From Shewanella amazonensis SB2B (GTDB taxonomy: Bacteria; Pseudomonadota; Gammaproteobacteria; Enterobacterales; Shewanellaceae): a stretch of DNA of 5,000 bases. Where the stretch lies: NCBI RefSeq assembly GCF_000015245.1, contig NC_008700.1, forward strand, positions 277,501 through 282,500, given 5' to 3'. Positions within the stretch are counted from its first letter, which is position 1. Each line of letters starts with the position of its first letter. Position numbers and translations under genes: made by a program. Positions 1 through 5,000 of this stretch are shown one piece after another. Below the pieces are notes generated by a model. The model saw only the letters and a list, made by a program, of their open reading frames with translations, did no database searches and was not told the DNA's origin.

Positions 1-10
1 TCTTTAACAA
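1..10 (+). promoter_or_regulatory. boxA antitermination element of the pre-23S leader, probably cut by the window edge
   Basis: TCTTTAACAA matches the 3' part of the rrn boxA consensus TGCTCTTTAACA. In gammaproteobacterial rrn operons a boxA lies in the 16S-23S spacer as well as in the leader. As RNA it is bound by NusB/NusE, which helps polymerase pass Rho-dependent termination sites in untranslated rRNA. The first bases are missing, and boxB/boxC-like parts cannot be assigned. Confidence 0.75.
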
Positions 11-31
11 TTTGGAAAGCTGATAGTAGAA

Positions 32-51
32 ACCAAGTCTTCGGATTTGGT
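32..51 (+). other. Spacer hairpin with UUCG loop
   Basis: ACCAAGTC (32-39) pairs with GATTTGGT (44-51), including one G-U pair, around a TTCG tetraloop. The extra-stable loop type suggests a real RNA structure in the spacer. No T-run follows, so it is not an intrinsic terminator. Confidence 0.6.
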
Positions 52-72
52 GAATACAAAAAATGAGTTCTC

Positions 73-93
73 AAACACTTCAATCAAGTGTTT
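73..93 (+). other. Spacer hairpin
   Basis: AAACACTT (73-80) is perfectly complementary to AAGTGTTT (86-93), with a CAATC loop. It is part of the precursor RNA between boxA and 23S. Its role is unknown; it may shape the leader during assembly or processing. Confidence 0.5.
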
Positions 94-111
94 TGGAAAT
101 TCTTCAAGGCG

Positions 112-129
112 AGTTCAGTAAAATGAACT
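112..129 (+). other. Spacer hairpin
   Basis: AGTTCA (112-117) pairs with TGAACT (124-129) across a GTAAAA loop. It is a short structure just upstream of the processing stem, with no function assigned. Confidence 0.4.
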
Positions 130-165
130 ATCGAAAACCAGCTGGTTGCAATACAGCACGATGAG

Positions 166-185
166 GAAACTCATCCGGGTTGTAT

Positions 186-192
<7 letters not shown>
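166..192 (+). other. 5' arm of the pre-23S RNase III processing stem
   Basis: Bases 177-192 are the exact reverse complement of 3071-3086 (16 bp). Pairing continues outward from 166-175 with 3088-3097, with one C-A mismatch (176/3087) and one G-U pair. The inner bases GGTTAAG are the start of mature 23S, so the stem brings together both ends of the molecule, as in the known pre-23S RNase III substrate of E. coli. Confidence 0.85.
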
Positions 193-3070
<2,878 letters not shown>

Positions 3071-3079
<9 letters not shown>

Positions 3080-3097
3080 ACAACCCAGATGGGTTTC
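3071..3097 (+). other. 3' arm of the pre-23S processing stem
   Basis: This segment pairs with 166-192 as described for the 5' arm. A competing local hairpin exists: AACCC (3082-3086) with GGGTT (3091-3095) around AGAT. The outer stem and this hairpin cannot form at the same time. Confidence 0.85.
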
Positions 3098-3165
3098 AGA
3101 TGGTAGTAGATAGTCTTGAAGAGACCAGACTTGATTGAAGTGATAACTCAACAATACAGAATACC
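3080..3165 (+). other. 23S to tRNA-Val spacer
   Basis: This transcribed spacer of 86 bases holds the outer part of the processing stem, then a stretch with AGTCT (3112-3116) and AGACT (3127-3131) able to pair weakly. No promoter or terminator was recognised, consistent with co-transcription of 23S and the tRNA. Confidence 0.7.
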
Positions 3166-3241
3166 GGTCGCTTAGCTCAGCCGGGAGAGCACCTCCCTTA
3201 CAAGGAGGGGGTCACTGGTTCGATCCCAGTAGCGACCACCA
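3166..3241 (+). tRNA. tRNA-Val (anticodon UAC)
   Basis: A complete 76-base cloverleaf decodes GUN valine codons. Acceptor arm GGTCGCT (3166-3172) pairs with AGCGACC (3231-3237); the D-arm has GCTC/GAGC; the anticodon stem is CCTCC/GGAGG with loop CTTACAA, anticodon TAC at 3199-3201; the T-arm is ACTGG/CCAGT with loop TTCGATC. The discriminator A is followed by an encoded CCA (3239-3241). It lies between 23S and 5S rRNA in the same orientation, so it should be released from the rRNA precursor by RNase P at its 5' end and by RNase E/3' trimming. This position is unusual compared with E. coli, where tRNAs sit in the 16S-23S spacer or after 5S. Confidence 0.98.
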
Positions 3242-3307
3242 CATTTTCTGCGACACGCAGCTTTCCGAATTGCATGTTCTTGCCCAAAGGCGAGGACATA
3301 ATGAATT
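3242..3307 (+). other. Pre-5S leader
   Basis: This spacer between tRNA-Val and 5S contains two hairpins. CTGCG/CGCAG (3248-3260, loop ACA) is short. ATGTTCTTGCC (3274-3284) with GGCGAGGACAT (3289-3299) gives 11 pairs (three G-U) around CAAA and is strong. No T-run follows either, so they more likely steer processing or folding of the precursor than end transcription. Confidence 0.65.
3274..3299 (+). other. Strong hairpin in the pre-5S leader
   Basis: Eleven consecutive pairs enclose a CAAA loop, and the structure ends 8 bases before the 5S gene. The G-U pairs in an otherwise continuous helix hint that RNA pairing is maintained. It may guide RNase E cleavage at the 5S 5' side; this is inference. 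Confidence 0.6.
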
Positions 3308-3427
3308 TGTCTGGTGACAATAGCGCTCTGGTCCCACCTGATCCCATTCCGAACTCAGCAGTGAAACGGAGCAGCGCCGATGGTAGTGTGGGGTCTCCCC
3401 ATGTGAGAGTAGGTCATTGCCAGACGC
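3308..3427 (+). rRNA. rrf: 5S ribosomal RNA
   Basis: This is the small RNA of the large subunit central protuberance, bound by ribosomal proteins uL5, uL18 and bL25 in Gammaproteobacteria. Conserved segments seen include GGTCCCACCTGATCCCATTC, CCGAACTCAG, AGTGAAACG, and GCGCCGATGGTAGTGTGGGG. The terminal helix pairs GTCTGG (3309-3314) with CCAGAC (3420-3425). Length is about 120, the family norm. Exact ends are set by analogy to E. coli and could differ by 1-2 bases. It is co-transcribed with 23S and both tRNAs. Confidence 0.98.
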
Positions 3428-3431
3428 CTAA

Positions 3432-3448
3432 TTTGGGCCTAGCCCAAA
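3432..3448 (+). other. Hairpin between 5S and tRNA-Asp
   Basis: TTTGGGC (3432-3438) pairs perfectly with GCCCAAA (3442-3448) around CTA. It abuts the first base of tRNA-Asp. There is no T-run after it, so it is probably a processing or spacing structure and not a terminator. Confidence 0.55.
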
Positions 3449-3525
3449 GGAGCGGTAGTTCAGTTGGTTAGAATACCGGCCTGTCACGCCGGGGGTCGCG
3501 GGTTCGAGTCCCGTCCGCTCCGCCA
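3449..3525 (+). tRNA. tRNA-Asp (anticodon GUC)
   Basis: A complete 77-base tRNA for aspartate codons GAC/GAU. Acceptor GGAGCGG (3449-3455) pairs with CCGCTCC (3515-3521); anticodon stem CCGGC/GCCGG with loop CTGTCAC, anticodon GTC at 3483-3485; T-arm GCGGG/CCCGT with loop TTCGAGT; discriminator G and encoded CCA (3523-3525). It closes the rRNA operon, as tRNA-Asp also does in E. coli rrnC and rrnH, and is followed 9 bases later by an intrinsic terminator. Confidence 0.98.
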
Positions 3526-3534
3526 ACTTAAGTG

Positions 3535-3563
3535 AAAAGCCTCATCTTCGGATGGGGCTTTTT
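3535..3563 (+). terminator. Intrinsic terminator of the rRNA operon
   Basis: AAAAGCCTCATC (3535-3546) pairs with GATGGGGCTTTT (3551-3562) around a TTCG tetraloop, one G-U pair, and the helix runs into a T-run (3559-3563). It sits just after tRNA-Asp and is a textbook Rho-independent terminator for the operon. Confidence 0.93.
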
Positions 3564-3593
3564 GCTATTTGTTATCCGGGACTGCGCCCTGCG

Positions 3594-3645
3594 GAATCCT
3601 GGTCGCGACACCAGCCGTGCGTGTTGACTCCCGTCCGCTCCGACA
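3594..3645 (+). pseudogene. Degenerate copy of the tRNA-Asp 3' half
   Basis: CCCGTCCGCTCCG (3630-3642) repeats tRNA-Asp 3510-3522 exactly, 120 bases downstream, and the flanking bases GTTGACT and ACA resemble the T-loop and CCA end. Further upstream only scattered matches to the anticodon arm can be seen (GAAT-CC-GG). The anticodon arm and D-arm cannot fold and the CCA is ACA, so this is not a working tRNA. It is followed by a terminator, as the true gene is, which points to a tandem duplication of gene end plus terminator. The left border is uncertain; 3621-3645 is secure. Confidence 0.75.
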
Positions 3646-3656
3646 GCATAAAGACG

Positions 3657-3687
3657 AAAGCCTCTGCAGCAATGCAGAGGCTTTTTT
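3657..3687 (+). terminator. Second intrinsic terminator
   Basis: AAAGCCTCTGCA (3657-3668) pairs perfectly with TGCAGAGGCTTT (3673-3684) around GCAA, followed by six T's (3682-3687). It follows the tRNA-Asp fossil with the same spacing pattern as the first terminator follows the true tRNA. It could act as back-up termination; it also has A's on the left and could work weakly in the other direction. Confidence 0.9.
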
Positions 3688-3850
3688 CGTTTTACAACAT
3701 TTGCACTTGGTGTTGTGGTGTTGCGGATAAATCCGCCCCAGCGACACTAAAGCTTCGCGCTAACCGCCATAGATGTTGGGAATCTAGAAACGTCTGGAAC
3801 GGTTTTCTACCCTCAGCTTGTGGCTGCGCCACATTCGCCCACCAACTGAC
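3688..3850. other. Intergenic DNA between second and third terminators
   Basis: No gene is supported here. It holds a small palindromic stretch GCGGATAAATCCGC (3723-3736). Its last part (3822-3841, GGCTGCGCCACATTCGCCCA) resembles the ends of the repeats at 4057-4074 and 4258-4275, so it is probably the tail of another decayed copy. Confidence 0.5.
3723..3736. repeat. Short inverted repeat
   Basis: GCGGAT and ATCCGC are separated by AA. No T-run or promoter is associated with it, and no function is assigned. Confidence 0.35.
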
Positions 3851-3852
3851 AT

Positions 3853-3883
3853 AAAGTCTTGCTGAAAACAGCGGGGCTTTTTT
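3853..3883 (+). terminator. Third intrinsic terminator
   Basis: AAAGTCTTGCTG (3853-3864) pairs with CAGCGGGGCTTT (3869-3880), with four G-U pairs, around an AAAA loop, followed by a T-run (3878-3883). The G-U content suggests an ageing or diverged copy of the family seen at 3535 and 3657. With no gene in front of it, it is best seen as part of the repeated operon tail. Confidence 0.8.
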
Positions 3884-3891
3884 GTCTTTAT

Positions 3892-4093
3892 CGCTCCCGA
3901 AAGTGCTGCGCACTTTGAGGTTCGGGCCAGCCAGCCGGCCCACCGGCCCCATCCAATAGCGTCCTTGCTTAACAGCCCAGTTTGGCAAAATATATCCTTA
4001 TACAAGAGCCAGTTCGGCCATCCTTGCTCACCATGCCTCTCGCTCAGGAACTCATCGCTGCGCGATATTCACCCGTTACTTAAGACGAAAGCC
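3892..4093 (+). repeat. Imperfect direct repeat, copy A
   Basis: This copy shares ordered blocks with copy B (4139-4295): CGCTCCCGAA (3892), AGCGTCCTTG with TTAACAGC (3958-3976), GCCTCTCGCT (4035), CGCGATATTC (4061) and AGACGAAAG (4083). Between the second and third blocks copy A is 42 bases longer, apparently through an internal duplication (AGCCCAGTTTGGC at 3974 and AGCCAGTTCGGCC at 4007). No open frame is conserved between the copies, so the repeat is not a gene. Confidence 0.75.
3896..3926 (+). other. Hairpin within repeat copy A
   Basis: AAAGTGC (3900-3906) pairs perfectly with GCACTTT (3910-3916) around TGC, and CCCGAA (3896-3901) can pair with TTCGGG (3921-3926) outside it. No T-run follows. 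The structure is missing from copy B, so it is not a conserved element of the repeat. Confidence 0.5.
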
Positions 4094-4135
4094 CCTGCCG
4101 CTATTGTAAATAGGCGTGCACACGCTTGTTGTCTT
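4082..4135 (+). other. Decayed terminator-like segment
   Basis: AAGACGAAAGCCCCTGC begins exactly like the second terminator (AAGACGAAAGCCTCTGC at 3651), but the matching right arm and T-run are lost. Remaining pairings are AAGAC/GTCTT at the edges, CTATT/AATAG (4101-4113) and GCGTG/CACGC (4114-4125). It is read as a dead terminator copy. Confidence 0.6.
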
Positions 4136-4138
4136 GAC

Positions 4139-4295
4139 CGCTCCCGAACGTATTGCTAATGGCCGCGTCGTCGAATGCCGGACCATCGAGTCTGTCCAAC
4201 AGCGTCCTTGTTTAACAGCTCAGTTGAGCAATCCAGCCTCTCGCTTAATTACACATCGGTTCGCGATATTCCCCCGCCACCTCTAGACGAAAGTC
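4139..4295 (+). repeat. Imperfect direct repeat, copy B
   Basis: This shorter copy has the same blocks as copy A in the same order: CGCTCCCGAA (4139), AGCGTCCTTG with TTAACAGC (4201-4218), GCCTCTCGCT (4236), CGCGATATT (4262) and AGACGAAAG (4285). Displacement from copy A is 247, 243, 201, 201 and 202 bases, showing mainly one 42-base length difference. The blocks between are strongly diverged. Confidence 0.75.
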
Positions 4296-4320
4296 TATGC
4301 TTGGGTGGGTTTGGGTTTTA
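4285..4320 (+). other. Second decayed terminator-like segment
   Basis: AGACGAAAGTCTATGC starts like the terminators at 3652 and 4083 and runs into a T/G-rich tract ending in TTTT (4315-4318). No convincing hairpin remains. It appears to be the last visible member of the repeated operon-tail family. Confidence 0.45.
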
Positions 4321-4334
4321 ATGAAGATGCAGGG

Positions 4335-4352
4335 GCTCCTTTACTAAGGAGC
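4335..4352. other. Perfect short hairpin
   Basis: GCTCCTT (4335-4341) pairs with AAGGAGC (4346-4352) around TACT. There is no T-run on either side, so a terminator role is doubtful. It stands at the change from the GC-richer repeat region to AT-rich DNA. Confidence 0.45.
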
Positions 4353-4540
4353 ACGGACTATTTGTCACGTGGATCTATATTGGATTTTTGGGCTGATTAA
4401 CTGAGCTGGAAAGATATTAGGAATTCTGAACTATCAGGCTCGGTATATAACACCAATATTGAAATTTAACTCTTGCTACCCCGTGCCCGGCTGATGGTTG
4501 CGTCATTGTGGCACCCGCTTAGCCCTATTTCTGCTTCAAT
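4353..4540. other. Intergenic DNA without recognised content
   Basis: I see no gene, RNA or clear regulatory site here. Base composition shifts between AT-rich stretches and a GC-richer part around 4480-4525. Open frames on both strands are short. Confidence 0.5.
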
Positions 4541-4556
4541 AATTGACCGGTCAATT
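4541..4556. promoter_or_regulatory. Perfect 16-bp palindrome, possible operator
   Basis: AATTGACCGGTCAATT is fully self-complementary. Perfect palindromes with a central ACCGGT flanked by TTG/CAA are of the kind bound by dimeric repressors such as the TetR family; that link is inference from form only. It contains TTGACC, a close match to a -35 box, so a bound protein would block a promoter at this spot. Confidence 0.5.
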
Positions 4557-4572
4557 TTTATATATCGCTAAT
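4543..4572 (+). promoter_or_regulatory. Possible sigma70 promoter overlapping the palindrome
   Basis: TTGACC (4543-4548) matches five of six bases of the -35 consensus; GCTAAT (4567-4572), 18 bases downstream, matches four of six of the -10 consensus. The DNA between is AT-rich. A start near 4579 would give a leader of about 95 bases before the ribosome site at 4662. This is suggestive only. Confidence 0.35.
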
Positions 4573-4673
4573 CTAGTACCTATAGCTGCGTTGGATATTT
4601 AGGGTGAATGAGTTGCTTAAATCAACCACACATATTTTGGTGATACAGTCTGCTCAGTCTCAGGAGGGTATAC

Positions 4674-4727
4674 ATGGAGATTGGATTGTCAGACACAATA
4701 AATGCTCAATTACCTGGTAGATGCTGA
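4674..4727 (+). CDS. Possible 17-residue peptide or remnant of a gene start
   Basis: A very good ribosome site AGGAGG (4662-4667) is placed 6 bases before ATG at 4674, the only such pair in this region. The frame encodes MEIGLSDTINAQLPGRC and stops at TGA 4725-4727. No family is recognised. It could be a true small peptide, a leader peptide, or the start of a longer gene broken by frameshifts: other short frames overlap it (GTG 4604 to TAG 4720, 38 codons; ATG 4702 to TAG 4776, 24 codons, lysine-rich at the end). The possible promoter and palindrome lie about 100 bases upstream, which fits a regulated gene unit that has decayed. Confidence is low because a ribosome-site match can occur by chance. 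Confidence 0.25.
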   Translation: MEIGLSDTINAQLPGRC

Positions 4728-4897
4728 AGTTATTAAAAATATACTTTCGAAGCCTACTGGCAAAAAGTACCTCTAGAGCTGCTTTACGTTGTTTCTATGT
4801 TGCTTAAATGATCGAAGTAATTAACTAAGTGTCAGAAAAATAACCAATACTGGAGGGCGTAAAATTTCAGCATTTTTATGTCGCCAGGTCTTTTTTC
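4728..4897. other. AT-rich intergenic DNA
   Basis: No gene is supported. Short frames only: the 24-codon frame ending at 4776, and ATG 4878 opening 13 codons with a GGAGGG too far upstream (4852) for a good start. It may be the decayed body of a former gene or the approach to the DnaA-box cluster. Confidence 0.4.
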
Positions 4898-4944
4898 TGT
4901 GGATAAGATGTGGGTTTGATGTGTTTAATAGGTGGTTATCTGCA
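4898..4944. promoter_or_regulatory. DnaA box with neighbouring box-like motifs
   Basis: TGTGGATAA (4898-4906) is a perfect DnaA box (TTATCCACA on the other strand). TGTGGGTTT (4909-4917) and TGTGTTTAA (4920-4928) follow at steps of exactly 11 bases, each with two mismatches, and TTATCTGCA (4936-4944) lies in the opposite orientation, also two mismatches. An A-rich segment with GATC follows (4948-4977). DnaA is the replication initiator and also a transcription regulator. This may be the edge of an origin or a DnaA-titration or regulatory site, but one perfect box alone can be chance. Confidence 0.4.
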
Positions 4945-4972
4945 ATTCTTAAAAAAGATCGAAAAAAGATGG

Positions 4973-5000
4973 AAAAAGCCCTTGCGCAAAAGTTTGGGCT
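4973..5000 (-). terminator. Possible intrinsic terminator for a minus-strand gene beyond the window
   Basis: Read on the minus strand, AGCCC (5000-4996) pairs with GGGCT (4981-4977), and the helix is followed by five T's (4977-4973). The loop of 14 bases contains further pairing. A gene running leftward from beyond 5000 could end here; the window edge prevents seeing whether the stem extends or has T's on the other side too. Confidence 0.45.

Larger units (their letters stand above)
1..185 (+). other. 16S-23S internal transcribed spacer, 3' part
   Basis: This is the last part of the spacer between 16S and 23S rRNA; the 16S gene lies outside the window. It begins inside a boxA element and ends at the conserved 23S start GGTTAAGCGACTAAGCG. 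It holds three small hairpins (32-51, 73-93, 112-129) and the 5' arm of the pre-23S processing stem. No tRNA gene is seen here; a spacer tRNA such as Ile or Ala, if present, must lie further upstream. Confidence 0.9.

Noticed and set aside
3274..3471. Plus-strand frame of 65 codons
   Set aside because: It runs through the 5S leader, the entire 5S rRNA and into tRNA-Asp.
3552..3854. Plus-strand frame of 100 codons downstream of the operon
   Set aside because: It starts inside the first terminator hairpin, crosses the tRNA fossil and the second terminator, lacks a ribosome site, and its translation looks like no known protein.
3692..4005. Overlapping minus-strand frames of 98 and 73 codons
   Set aside because: They cross the third terminator and the start of repeat copy A; the frame is not kept in copy B, and no good start signal is present.
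3965..4159. Plus-strand frame of 64 codons across repeat copy A
   Set aside because: The frame is not conserved in repeat copy B and has no convincing ribosome site.
3892..4295. CRISPR array
   Set aside because: The repeats are long, few, imperfect and of unequal spacing; there are no short identical repeats with unique spacers and no cas genes.
3501..4320. Insertion sequence or integrated element with a tRNA attachment site
   Set aside because: No transposase or integrase frame and no terminal inverted repeats were found; the tRNA 3'-end copy is only 120 bases away, too close to flank an element now present.

Overview
The window is the 3' part of a bacterial ribosomal RNA operon followed by a long stretch without recognisable protein genes. 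The 23S and 5S rRNA sequences, the boxA-type TCTTTAACA leader element and the tRNA sequences are typical of Gammaproteobacteria. I would guess a marine lineage near Alteromonadales/Vibrionales, but I cannot fix the genus from sequence alone. No protein-coding gene can be supported with confidence; open frames inside the rRNA are shadows.

Layout, all on the + strand: the end of the 16S-23S spacer with boxA and several hairpins (1-185); a complete 23S rRNA (186-3079) enclosed by a long RNase III-type processing stem; a spacer; tRNA-Val(UAC) (3166-3241); a pre-5S leader with a strong hairpin; 5S rRNA (3308-3427); a small hairpin; tRNA-Asp(GUC) (3449-3525); and an intrinsic terminator with a UUCG loop (3535-3563). 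The order 23S - tRNA-Val - 5S - tRNA-Asp is the most notable feature of the operon. All these genes would be made as one precursor and cut apart by RNase III, RNase E and RNase P.

From about 3565 to 4320 the DNA looks like a graveyard of copies of the operon's own tail. It holds a degenerate tRNA-Asp 3' end displaced by 120 bases, two further good intrinsic terminators, two decayed terminator-like pieces, and imperfect direct repeats of roughly 160-200 bases. This suggests repeated unequal duplication at the operon end followed by decay.

From about 4320 to 5000 the sequence is AT-rich and has no long open frame. It contains a perfect 16-bp palindrome (4541-4556) placed like an operator over a -35 element, a strong Shine-Dalgarno sequence with an ATG that opens only a 17-codon frame (4674-4727), and, near the right edge, a perfect DnaA box in an 11-base-phased series of similar motifs (4898-4944). 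The window ends in a hairpin that would work as a terminator for a minus-strand gene lying beyond base 5000.
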